Under the pieces are notes generated by a model. That model searched no databases. It saw nothing but the letters and a program-made list of their open reading frames with translations, and was not told the DNA's origin. This document shows, in pieces, positions 52,549 through 64,000 of a stretch of 64,000 nt of DNA; the first letter of the stretch is position 1; each line of letters begins with the position of its first letter. Source of the DNA: Ciona savignyi (Eukaryota; Chordata; Ascidiacea; Phlebobranchia; Cionidae); the NCBI GenBank assembly GCA_000149265.1, contig CH003232.1, positions 1,767,809-1,831,808 of the forward strand, given 5' to 3'. The translations under genes were made by a program, and so were the position numbers.

Positions 52549-53100
52549 CTTGATGTATTTTTATTTCAGCACCACGAAAATATTTTTTTAATCTATAAAG
52601 TCACTAAACAAATGTCAAACAAACAATTTATACCCGTTCCTGAACTTTTAAAACGTTTTTTTTATTTCTAATAAACATATTGTTACCTTAAAATATGTTA
52701 CAAAATCTATAAGTAATAACAATCTCTCATGCACTGCCTCGGTCTCTTATGCTTATAGTTAAACTGAGCAATCTCGTTGTTGCGCACGACTTTTATTATA
52801 ATATTCAGAAAAATATCTGGTCAACAGTCGAAATCCCTCTACTAGCGCGTTTTCACGTAAGACAATATGCACGGTGTATTTCGTTTTACCTTTCCTATCC
52901 TATCCTATCCTACCTTTCTATGGAGCATAAATAGAAGAGTCAGTTTACATTTAAACATAGGGGATCGGTGCGCATATTGTTCAATAACACTGCTGGTTTC
53001 GATCATCGCTTAAATCCGTATGAGTAGAACGAACCGTGCGACCTTATATAACTTTATACGACACCTAACAAAAATATTGCCTTAAGTTTCCAATAAATAA
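52549..53100. other. Intergenic, 5' of the 280-aa gene
   Basis: No gene seen. A short (TATCC) run at 52893-52913 resembles an isolated SINE tail. Confidence 0.5.
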
Positions 53101-54629
53101 AATAAAAGGTGATGTTATTTTTTCAATACGGACCATCATCAATAGACGCCCTATTCCCTTGTTGTCTTGTTACGGCTTTATTCGTAGTCAGCCATTCTGC
53201 CCCTTTGTTATTAATAATATTTTCTTACCTATTCGTTCATTGTTCCGACTTGACTTACAGAGCACATGAGGGACCACAGCAGACTGAAATGAAATTTATA
53301 TTCCCCTTTCGTAATTTCGTTAAATGTATGAAATACAGAGTATGGTGAAATGCCGAGCATGTTTTCTGAATAAACCCAGGGTTCTATTTGAATTCGAAGG
53401 GTAAACATTTTGATTTCACACTTCTTTTGTGTGACTCTGGCGACAAAACAATTTAAAATGGATCGTCAAAGTAAATCCAAAACCCTCTAAATTTTTACGT
53501 AAACATTTTGTACTTGGTACCCCTATGTACATCGACAACAAACATTGGGGAATCACCACCATTGTTACTCAGCCAAACATGTCATTTCCGGCCGCGCATA
53601 GAGATCTATTACTTGATTATAATACGATCTTATGCACCTTTGTCTGCATTTTTCGACGCCTAGGATTCAATATAGGCTCATTTATTTATTTAAAATCCTG
53701 TGTGTCTTACAGCCCAGTGCACCTTATGTATAAAAAATCTAAGCAATTCATTGACGAGCGCCTAATAATGTGGCCAGTAACATACTTTAATGTTTGTAAA
53801 TACATTGGCACACGAGTGAATGAAAACCAACCTTATACCAAATGGGGTTCCTAATAGTTTACCGAATGATGATTTTTTGCCATTTGTACAAAGTGACATC
53901 AAACCCACTGAACTTACAACAAAAGATGAAATCAATGTAATATTTTGTTACAGTGTATTAACACGTATCATATGACTGGCGCGGTGTACGCCATTAAAGG
54001 GATAATTATAAACCAAAGAACCATACATAAACATAACAAACTTGACTTAAATTGTGTCTTAAGTGTAATAGATTTTATATAAAAAAATCCGGTTTTATTT
54101 ATATTTATCTGTTACTAAACTAAATGATTAATTTGATTCTAGTGTTTTACTGTCGTTTTTGCTGTCTTGTTCCCGTTTTCAATATTTTGTAAAAAGTTTC
54201 GAAACCACGACTGGCTTATTGCTAAGAACGTTTTTGATGTATATAGTTCGGTGTATGTATCAGTTGTGTTAACAATTTGACGAAACAACGATACAGATAG
54301 TTTTTAATTTATTTTACTCGGATAAGTTTCGAACCTAGGATGAGATTGTCACAAAAAATAATATTTATATAGGGAGCGATAACAATGTTATTTTGTCCAC
54401 AATACGGATCATGTTTAATAAAAGTTTCTCTTCGTTCGTACCTCGTTACGACCCCATTTGTAGTCAACCATTCTTCAATTTTGTTATTTAAAGGATTTCC
54501 ATTCATATTCGTTCATTGTTCCGGCTTACCCTATAGTTTAGAGGACCTATGGCAACCGACACTGGATAAATACATGTTCCTTTTTTTATATTTTCATTCG
54601 GTTACACCATAGATACTACATCAACAGGA

Positions 54630-54740
54630 TTTTTTTACTGAGCCAAGTTTCGAACCCATGCTGGGCTTGTTACTCGGACCGCTTTTTTATAGAAGGTATA
54701 TGCATCGGTAGCGTTAACCATTCGGCCACTTGACCGTACC
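54630..54740 (-). mobile_element. tRNA-Ser/Leu-like SINE, block copy 1
   Basis: 'actgagccaagtttcgaacc' to 'ttaaccattcggccacttgaccg'. The matching element at 56818-56930 in the next block shows that it was inserted before the block was duplicated. Confidence 0.82.
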
Positions 54741-55067
54741 ACATCATTTTTGTGACATTTTATTGGAATATACGGTACAACAGTAAGGACAAGTAGTGAA
54801 CAACAAAACAATGTGTGGACCGGCAGCAGCCGAACGGCCGAACGTCTTAGAAATGGGTTATTCACATGTAAATAGTTAAACAGATGCCCACTTTAATTTG
54901 TGGTTAAGTGACTTATTTTTAGATTGTGCGATACTTTTTTCAGAAGTACGGATCTCAATTACAAGGTTCTTAAAAATTTCAAACACCGGGGAAATTTGTT
55001 GAACTTTACATTTATATATTACAAAGCGCGCACATAATAGGAGACAATTTACGAGTTAGTTGCAATT

Positions 55068-55177
55068 TTTTTTAACGTGCCAAGTTTCGAACCCATGATG
55101 GGCTCGTCACCAGGACCGCTTTTTTGTATAAGAGTCGGTATATGTATCGGTTGCGTTAACCATTCGGCCACACGACC
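55068..55177 (-). mobile_element. tRNA-Ser/Leu-like SINE with empty site in next copy
   Basis: The element is flanked by the 15-bp duplication GAGTTAGTTGCAATT (55053-55067 and 55178-55192). The neighbouring block has the same place empty, with one copy of that word at 57245-57259. The insertion is thus younger than the block duplication. Confidence 0.92.
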
Positions 55178-55189
55178 GAGTTAGTTGCA

Positions 55190-55800
55190 ATTTCCGGGAA
55201 ATCCGACCAACTTTTAGTGTTACCGACCACTAGCGGTAATCGTAAATTGGCGCAGATTCATGCGCTTACGTTCTCCCAGTATTTAATGACTTCTGGGCAT
55301 TTGCAAAAAATATGAAACAACGTTTCTTTATCCCCCTTACAAAAGACACAAATATCCAAGTCTACTTTCCCAAATCTATAAAGTATGACATTGGTGACTA
55401 TGGCCCTTTAGATTGAGTTAAATCTCAAACGAGCGGAGTCTAGACTCAAGTGTACAGTAAAATGAGTTTTTATAATTTTTCCCCATGACTCGGTGGATGG
55501 AGATATGGCGTTTGTGTCTTTAACCCATTCAAGTTCTTTTTTCCTTATCCGTATTTGTAAGTGTTAGAAGAATTAAATGTGGCCCTGATACACATTTAAT
55601 GGGGTTGTTACGATATCCTGCGGTTTATCTTCTGGAACTATTGAGTGTGCAGGGAAAAGTCTTTGCCGAGTGAAATAATCTTTTTTGTATCTTGGTGTAA
55701 TTAATACCACAAACTACAAAAGGGTATACGATCTTATATTTGTGTGACAATCTGTGGACAATAAAGGCCGCGCATAGAGGTCTATTGATTGGTTATACGC
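55190..55800 (-). pseudogene. LINE reverse-transcriptase C-terminus, decayed
   Basis: The minus strand reads, across stops and a frameshift, through SARLRFNS, LYRFGKVD, then CVFCKGDKETLFHIFCKCPE and KYWENVS. The C-x2-C...H-x3-C-like spacing just before the end is that of the zinc-binding tail of LINE-encoded reverse transcriptases. Several in-frame stops make it non-functional. Confidence 0.7.
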
Positions 55801-57260
55801 CATCTTGTGCACCTTTGTCTGCATTTTCCAACGCCTTTGTTTAACTATAGACTTATTTATTTATTTAAAATCCTCTGTGTCTTACAGCCCAGAACGCCTT
55901 ATGTATAAAAAATACAATTAAAGCAATTCATTGATGAAGCGTCAAATAAAATGGCCATTAACATACTTTAATGTTTGTAAATACATTGGCACACGAGTAA
56001 ATGAAAAACACAACAACCTTATACCAAATAGGGTTCTTAATAGTTTCCCGCAAGATGATTTTTTGCCATTTGTACAAAGTGACATCAAACCCACTGAACT
56101 TACAACAAAAGATTAAATCAATGTAATATTTTTTTACCGTGTATTAACACGTATCATATGACTGGCGCGGTGTACGCCATTAAAGGGATAATTAGAAAAC
56201 AAGAAAACATACATAAACATAACAAACATACTTTACATTGCGTCTTAAGTGTAATAATGTTTATATCAAATAGTTCCAGTTTTATTTATATTTATCTGTT
56301 ACTAAACTAAATGATTAATTTGATTCTAGACGTGTTTTACTGTCGTTTTTGCTGTCTTGTTTCCGTTTTCAATATTTTTTAAAATTTTCGAAACCACGAC
56401 TGGGTTATTGCTAAGAACGTTTTTGATGTATATAGTTCGGTGTATGTATCAGTTGTGTTAACAATTTGACGAAACAGCGATACAGATGGTTTTTTAATGG
56501 TTTTACTATGGGCTAAGTTTTGAACATACGATGGGATCGTCACAAAAAATAATATTTATATAGGGAGCGATAACAATGTTATTTTGTCCGCAATACGGAT
56601 CATGTTTAATAAAAATTCCTCTTCGTTCGTACCTCGTTACGACCCCATTTGTAGTCAACCATTCTTCAATTTTGTTATTTAAAGGATTTCCATTCATATT
56701 CGTTCATTGTTGCGGCTTACTCTACAGCGAGGACCTATGGCAACCGACACTGGAACTAAATACATGTTTCTTTTTCATATTTTCTTTCGGTTACACCATA
56801 GATACTACATCAATAGGATTTTTTTACTGAGCCAAGTTTCGAACCCATGCTGGACTTGTTACTCGGACCGCTTTTTTTATAGAAGGTATATGCATCGGTA
56901 GCGTTAACCATTTGGCCACCTGACCGTACTACATCATTTTTGTGACATTTTATTCTAATATACGGCACAACAGTAAGGACAATAATAGTGTACAACAAAA
57001 CAATGTGTGGACCGGCAGCAGCCGAACGGCCGAACGTCTTAGAAAGGGGTTATTCACATGTAAATAGTTAAACAGATGCCCACTTTAATTTGTGGTTAAG
57101 TGACTTATTTTTGGATTTTGCGATAATTTTTTCAGAAGTACGGATATTAATTACAAGGTTCTTAAAAATTTCAAAGACCGGGGAAATTTGTTGAACTTTA
57201 CATTTGTATATTATAATGCGCGCACATAATAGGAGACAATTTACGAGTTAGTTGCAATTT

Positions 57261-57895
57261 CCGGGAAATCCGACCAACTTTTAGTGTTACCGACCACTAG
57301 CGGTAATCGTAAATTGGCGCAGATTCATGCGCTTACGTTCTCCCAGTATTTAAATGACTTCTGGGCATTTGCAAAAAATATGAAACAACGTTTCTTTATC
57401 CCCTTTACAAAAGACACAAAGATCCGAGTCTACTTTCCCAAATTTATAAAGAATGTCATTGGTGACTATGGCCCCTTAGATTGAGTTAAATCTCAAACGA
57501 GCGGAGTCTAGACTCAAGTGTACAGTAAAATGAGTTTTTATAATTTTTTCTCCATGACTCGGTGGGTGGGGGTATGGCGTTTGTGTCTTTAACCCATTCA
57601 AGTTCTTTTTTTCCTTGGCCGTATTTGTAAGTGTTAGAAGAATTCAATGTGGCGCTGATAGACATTTAATGGGGTTGTTACGATATCCTGCGGTTAATCT
57701 TCTGGAACTATTGAGTGTACAGGGAAAAGTTTTTGCCGAGTGAAATAAACTTTTCTGTATCTTAGTGTAATTAATACCACAAACTACAAAAGGGGTATAC
57801 GATCCCATATTTGTTTGACAATCTGTGGAACACAAAGGCCGTGCATAGAGGTCTATTGATTGGTTATACGCCATCTTGTGCACGTTTGTCTGCAT
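57261..57895 (-). pseudogene. LINE reverse-transcriptase C-terminus, second tandem copy
   Basis: Same fragment as 55190-55800 with small differences; here the frame after CPEVI meets a stop caused by a one-base insertion. The upstream part (MAYNQSIDLYARPLCSTDCQ) is open for 83 codons. Confidence 0.7.
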
Positions 57896-60800
57896 TTTCT
57901 AACGCCTTTGTTTAACTATAGACTTATTTATTTATTTAAAATCCCCTGTGTCTTACAGCCCAGTCCGCCTTATGTATAAAAAATATAATTAAAGCAATTC
58001 ATTGACGTAGCGCCTAATAATATTCTGTAACTTATATTTATGTTCGTAAATACATTGACACACGAGTAAATGAAAAACTCAACAACCTTATACCAAATGG
58101 GGTTCTTAATAGTTTTCCGAATAATCATTGTTTGCCATTTGTACAAAGTGACATCAAACCCACTGAACATACAACAAAACATGAAATTAATGTAATATTT
58201 TGTTACAATGTATTAACACGTATCATATGGCTGGCGCGGTGTACGCCATAATAGGGATAATTAGAAACCAATCAAACATACTTTATATTGCGTCTTAAGT
58301 GTAATATTTTTTATATAAAAAAAAACGGTTTCATTTATATTTATCTGTTACTAAACTAAATGATTAATTTGATACTAGTGTTTTACTGTCGTTTTTGCTG
58401 TCTTGTTCCCGTTTTCAATATTTTGTAAAAATTTTCGAAACCACGACTGGCTTATTGCTAAGAACGTTTTTGATGTATATAGTTCGGTGTATGTATCATT
58501 CGTGTTAACAATTTGGCTACACAACAATACAGATAGTTTTTTAATTGTTTTACTGGTCTAAGTTTCGAACCTAAGATGGGTTAAAAAATGATATTTATAT
58601 AGGGAGCGATAACCATTTGACAACATAAACGTTCGCAGATAATTTTTTAACAGGACCTGATACGCATTTGGTGGATTTGTTATACGATGTCTTGCGATTT
58701 ACCCTTTCGGAAATTATTGAATGTGTAGGGAAAAGTCTTGCCGAGTGACATGAGATTTTACATAATATCAATAGAAACATACACCTTAAAGATAATCATT
58801 AAACCATAGAACTACAGAAGTCGACTCATATATATATACATTTATATATATTTCTCATACAGTATTATAAACTCTTGCGCGATGTCGCAATTACCACACA
58901 CTTTTATTGGAGGGTAATAATTTTTGTATAAACATTTTTCCAGTTTCATTAATTTTTATCTATTAGGTTTGCAGGGCATGATTATAAATATAACTAAACT
59001 AAATAATTAATTTAATTATATAAGTGTTTTCCTGTCGTGTTTGGTGTCTTGTTTCCGTTTCCAATATTCTATAGAAGTTCCTGCTGCGTGTTTTTATCGT
59101 GGGATCAACTAATAAACTAAAAACTTTGTCGTTGTTGCACACTTTATTGTCTTTTTACTTTAGTTTTTTACTGGGCTAAGTTTCAAACTTAGGATGGAAT
59201 TGTCACAAAAAAACGATGTTTATATAGGGAGCGATAACCATTTGACAACATAAACGTTCGCGGATATTTTTTTGACAGGGCCTGAAACACATTTGGTGGG
59301 TTTGTTATACGATGTCTTGCGGTTTACTTTATGGAAATTATTGAATATGTAGGGAAAAGTCTTTGCCGAGTGAAATGAACTTTTACATTTTGCAAAAGTT
59401 TGTTTCTAGTTTAAAAATGGCTAGGATTAGTTAAATTTTTGTGAAACAAGTAGATTTAAGTTTTATCAAATATAACAACATACTTGTTTATTTGCAAAGT
59501 AAAATACATAATTAACTATACAAGTCAATTCATGTCAAAAAAGTAGTTGCAATAATTATAAATATTTAAACTAAATAATTAAAAATAAATAAGTAAATAA
59601 TGATCCTTTTTTCATATTTTTTACAAAAACAAAAATCCGTTTTTCCGCAGTTTTACAGTTCATCGTTATGTTATCCGCATAAATGGACAATATGTCTTAT
59701 GGCGCGCATGTTGTTCAATAACAATGCTGGTTTCCATCGTCGCTTGGATCCGTAAGAGCAGAATAAATTCATTTTACTTCTTACGACACCTTACAAAATT
59801 ATTGTTCCTAAGTTTTCAATAAATAAAATGGAAGGAGATGTTATTTTGTTGGCAATACATCTTCAATAGACGTCCCATTCCCTTGTTGTCTTGTTACGGT
59901 CAGCCATTCTCCCCCTTTGTTATTAATAAGATTTTCTTTCATATTCGTTCATTGTTCCGACTTGCCTTACAGAGCACCTGTGGCACCCCAGACTGAAACG
60001 AAATATATGTTGTTCCTCTTTCGTATTTTTATTAGGTTAAACGTATGAAATACCGAGCATGGTTTATGAATATACTTAATGTTCTCTTTGATTTCGAAGA
60101 AAAACAGGTCGCGCATAGAGATCTATTACTTGATTATAATACGATCTTATGCACGTTTGTCCACATTTTTCAACGCCTAAGATTCACTATAGGCTCATTT
60201 ATTTATTTAAAATCCGTTGTGTCTTACAGCCCAGTGCACCTTATGTATAAAAATACAATTAAAGCATTTCATTGACGAAGCGCCTAATAATAGTCTGTAA
60301 CTTACATTTATGTTTGTAAATACATTGGCACACGAGTAAATGAAAAACACAACAACCTTATACCAAACGGGGTTTTTAATAATTTTCCGAATAATCATTT
60401 TTTTTTCATTTGTACAAAGTGACATCAAACCCACTGAACTTACAACAAAAGATGAAATCAATGTAATATTTTGTTACCGTGTATTAACACGTATCATGTG
60501 ACTTGCGCGGTGTACGCCATTAAAGGGATAATTAGAAACCAAAGAACCATACATAAACATAACAAACATGACTTAAATTGTGTCTTAAGTGTAATAGATT
60601 TTATATAAAAAAATCCGGTTTTATTTCTATTTATCTGTTACTAAACTAAATAATTAATTTGATTCTAGAAGTGTTTTACTGTCGTTTTTGCTGTCTTGTT
60701 TCCGTTTCCAATATTTTGTAAAAAGTTTTGAAACCACGACTGGCTTGTTGCTAAGAACGTTTTTGATGTATATAATTCGGTGTATGTATCTGTCGTGTTA

Positions 60801-61719
60801 ACAATTTGGCGACACAACGATACAGATGGTTTTTTAATTGTTTTACTGGGCTAAGTTTCGAACCTAGGATGGGATAAAAAAATATATTTATATAGGGAGC
60901 GATAACCATTTGACAACATAAACGTTCGCAGATAATTTTTTGACAGGGCCTGAAACACTTTTGGTAGGTTTCTTATACGATATCGTGCGATTTACCTTTC
61001 GGAAATACATTTTACAATTGTTTGTAACTAGTTTAAAAATGGCTGGGAATATTTAATTTTTTGTGAAGCAAATAGACTTAAGTTTTATCAAATATAACAT
61101 ACTTGTTCATTTGCAAAGTAAAACACATAATTTACTATACGAGTCAATTCATGTCAAAAAAGAAGTTGCAATAATTATAAATATTTAAACTAAATAATTA
61201 AAACTAAATAAATAAATAATGACCATTTTTCACATTTTTTACAAAAACAAAAATCCGTTTTTCCGCAGTTTTACAGTTCATCGTTATGTTATCCGCATAA
61301 ATGGACAATATGTCTTATGGCGCGCATGTTGTTCAATAACAATGCTGGTTTCCATCGTCACTTGGATCCGTAAGACCAGAAGAAATTCATTTTACTTCTT
61401 ACGACACCTTACAAAATTATTGTTCCTAAGTTTTCAATAAATAAAATGGAAGGTGATGTTATTTTGTTGGCAATACATCTTCAATAGACGTCCCATTCCT
61501 TTAGTGTCTTGGTACGGCTTCATTCGTAGTCAGCCATTCTTTCCCTTTGTTATTAATAAGATTTTCTTTCATATTCATTTATTGTTCCGACTTGCGTTAC
61601 ATAGCAACTGTGGCACCCGAGACTGAAACGAAATATATGTTCCTCTTTGGTATTTTTATAAGGTTGCACGTATGAAAAACCGAGCATGGTACCCAAGTTT
61701 CTCTTTATATTCGAAAGAA

Positions 61720-62310
61720 AAACATTTTGATTTCACTCCTTTTTGTGTGACTTTGGTGACAGGCATGTACGGTCGTCAAGTCATGGGATAGAACGGGTAT
61801 TCCAATCCGGTTGAGATTTTCAGAAATCCCAACTAACATTTCCATAGTTTGCCTCAACTTTTACCAATTTTACTCCAGAGGGGAAATTTCAGTTAAAGGG
61901 AAAATTGTTAAAAAGGGACTTTTTAGCATTTTTAGCGTTTTCGTCGGTATTTCCACATTAAAAAGAAATATTTACTTTATGATTAAATTGATGACACAAA
62001 TTTTAAATAAAATAAACCAATTAGCCCCAGGAAATTCTAAAATTAGAATATACATAAGCAATTATAACTACACTATTATTACGCGTGTAAAAGACATGGA
62101 ATCTCAAAACCAAAATTATAATATACATAATGAGAACATAAACTGTAATAAATAAATATAGCGCTCCCAGTGTTCATATTTTAATACCCATAATGACGTT
62201 GTGGAAATACAACGATACAGTCAGTACTTGGAAATATACAAACATGATCGTCGCCATCATGGGTGTTCTTATCTAGATACGCGCTCGGGTCAGTCAAGAA
62301 CTCACGATAT
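61720..62310. other. AT-rich stretch, no gene supported
   Basis: A plus-strand frame of 114 codons (61811-62155) is low in complexity and rich in Asn, Ile and Lys; nothing marks it as a gene. Confidence 0.4.
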
Positions 62311-62312
62311 AT

Positions 62313-62413
62313 AAATAAGAGAGAGAGATAGAAAGAGAGAGAGAAAGAGAGAGAAATAGAGAGAAAGAGAGAGAAAAAGAGAGAAAGAGAAAGAAAGAAA
62401 GAGAGAGAGAGAG
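62313..62413. repeat. Purine-rich GA/GAAA microsatellite
   Basis: About 100 bp made only of A and G apart from a few T, with repeats such as 'gagaaagagagaga'. Confidence 0.95.
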
Positions 62414-64000
62414 CCTAGAACCTTATTAAGTTAATATTGTGTAAGCAAACACAATATTACAAACGATGCGTACACCCTATACCTCTTTAGCTCTTTTCCG
62501 GAAAATCCCCACAAATTTAATCCCACTGAAACATGTGATTAGTCTCAATTGCGCTCCAAGAGAGAAAATGTCCAATCGAGTTGGAGGAATCTTCTGGGGG
62601 TGTTGGCACGGTTTCGTTCTGCATTGGTAAATTCAAAGTAAATTACCCAGGAAACTTTCCGACGAACTCAAAAAGCACGACGATTGTTTTGCGATTTTTA
62701 GCCGCCAATTATTCTTTAACAACCGGTATTGGGGGACTGGTACGTATTATTTACCTTTAATTGTAAAGAAATCTGTTGATCTAAAAAAAAAACAAATAAA
62801 ACAAAAAAAAGAAAAACGGAGTTTACGTATCCCGATTTACCACCGGAAATCGTTAGAATTGATGCATGAATATAATACACTATTACCACGTTCATAAAAA
62901 AGCTAAATATATAAAACCAACACAACTCGATAGTGAATTAATGGCCAAAATAAGTACCAAAACGGTTCGAATAGCCTCTACCCACCATTAATTATTTTAC
63001 CTTAACAAATATCAACACTCAAACTAATGATCTTTCCATTTTAACGCATAATAATTACCAGGAAAAATGAGTTAAACTTCATAAAGGTCTTAGCTAACAT
63101 GTATTACCTATACAAAGAAAAATGTTGGGCAATACAAGTAAGGTAAACTCCTAACAGGACGGAGAAATTTAAAACGACGACTGTTTTCGTAATTAGTCAT
63201 TTTCTGGGTCGATATTCTTTGTTTTGCTTTATATTAAAACTGAGAGAAACAATTTACTTCAAAAAAAGAAGTATAAAACAAAACAAAAAAAAAGCAATTA
63301 AAATATCATAGTTTACTAAAAAACTTCGCAATAACATAAAAACAACCAATTTTTTTGTTTTTATTGTTTTATTGTATACCAATGTGAATGCTATAGGGCA
63401 CAACGATATGACGTTTGAATTAATGAACCCAATAGTTTCTGCTTGCATAAAAAAGGTTATATATATACTTTGTATACCAAGGTTGATTTAGTAACCAGGA
63501 CACCCGATCGATTCTGCAACTGCTTGCAGAAAAAAAGGATATATATCTACTTTTCCTGTTCTTATGTCGTTATTTGATTTGTTTGCCGTTTTTTAATACT
63601 GGGGCAAAAAATGAATTAAATAAACCAAACGAAATGCAGAAAATATAGCGGGCATTGAAAGAGGGTTTACAAATATTGAATGTTGACCCGTGGTTAGGAC
63701 TCATTAGTTGGTTTATTCTTGCAGAAACAATCTATATATATGCAACGTTCGACGTTTTTGCGGTAAGTTAACTGCAACGTTCGACGTTAGTCGGGGGGTT
63801 TTAACCCTCTGTAAGCGCAGCTTGGCGTTATAGATGGACGCTCTGTGCTGCTGCGTGTGGCTCGAATATATGCTGACTCCGATATCCGACTTCCAAAGAT
63901 CGAGTCCACGCTGGTTGAACGTTGGTTAGTTTATTGTCAAACGTTGTTAATATGAACACACATATAAATCAATGCACTTTACTCGGGAATCGATTCGCGG
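62414..64000. other. AT-rich end of window
   Basis: No gene seen. A family-D repeat word ('tgccgttttttaatactggggcaaaaaatga') lies at 63580-63615. 'tgcaacgttcgacgttt' and 'ctgcaacgttcgacgttag' form a 37-bp direct repeat near 63750-63793, next to 'tatatata' and a gtaagt; this could be the start of a gene beyond the window, but there is not enough to call it. Confidence 0.5.

Larger units (their letters stand above)
53105..61720. repeat. Tandem ~2.1-2.3 kb blocks, about four copies
   Basis: Landmark 'cgcgcatagagatctattacttgatta' recurs near 53597, 55770, 57840 and 60110. 'gtattaacacgtatcatatgactggcgcggtgtacgcc' recurs near 53955, 56145, 58210 and 60480. 'tatatagggagcgataac' recurs near 54370, 56560, 58600, 59225 and 60890. 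Copies 1 and 2 are most alike. Copies 3 and 4 share a further sub-block (59590-59850 and 61200-61460). Open frames such as those at 54385 and 56576 are shared but short and lack any known domain. Confidence 0.9.

Noticed and set aside
54385..56830. Frames of 75-84 codons repeated in the two tandem blocks
   Set aside because: Their similarity follows from the block duplication; ends differ by frameshift and no domain is seen.
61811..62155. 114-codon plus-strand frame
   Set aside because: Low-complexity Asn/Ile/Lys-rich translation of AT-rich DNA.

Overview
This window is animal genomic DNA, most likely from a solitary tunicate of the Ciona type. The basis is inference: compact genes with small phase-1 modular exons, a complement-type CCP/von Willebrand A gene, AT-rich introns, and many copies of a tRNA-headed composite SINE and short MITEs of the kind described from Ciona. 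No bacterial operon, rRNA, CRISPR or true tRNA gene is seen. Most of the sequence is dispersed or tandem repeat. The real genes are split into small exons and were rebuilt here from splice sites and intron phase.

Region 1 (about 2.9-17.5 kb, minus strand) holds one multi-exon secreted gene. It has a signal-peptide exon, a WAP-like cysteine module, a CCP/sushi module, a second WAP-like module, two more CCP modules, and a complete von Willebrand A domain spread over five exons that most resembles complement factor B/C2. Eleven exons join with consistent phase into about 559 codons. The gene runs off the low-coordinate side or is incomplete there; no serine protease exon was found. Its introns are packed with a 20-bp G-rich array, a piggyBac-like MITE with CRE-type palindromes, a 109-bp array, a 32-bp array, two satellites built from two different parts of the SINE, a pogo-like MITE and an assembly gap.

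Region 2 (17.5-26.2 kb) is repeat-rich. It contains a broken fragment of the receptor gene that lies next to it.

Region 3 (26.9-32.3 kb, plus strand) is a three-exon seven-transmembrane receptor of 484 aa. The apparent stop of the 359-codon first open frame overlaps a splice donor.

Region 4 (34-44.4 kb) holds a small family of secreted peptide-precursor genes. Two paralogs lie head to head (one degraded, one intact), and a third has a strongly basic middle part and an acidic tail. The two plus-strand genes have about 420-450 bp of duplicated promoter DNA. A minus-strand gene of unknown function, supported by two phase-matched exons, appears to enclose the third peptide gene in its intron.

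Region 5 (49.4-52.6 kb, minus strand) has two tandem paralogous long single-exon genes (501 and 280 aa) of a family I do not recognise.

Region 6 (53-61.7 kb) is about four tandem copies of a 2.1-2.3 kb block that contains the decayed 3' end of a LINE reverse transcriptase frame and SINE insertions. One SINE has a matching empty site in the neighbouring copy. The last 2 kb hold a purine-rich microsatellite and AT-rich DNA with no gene I can support.
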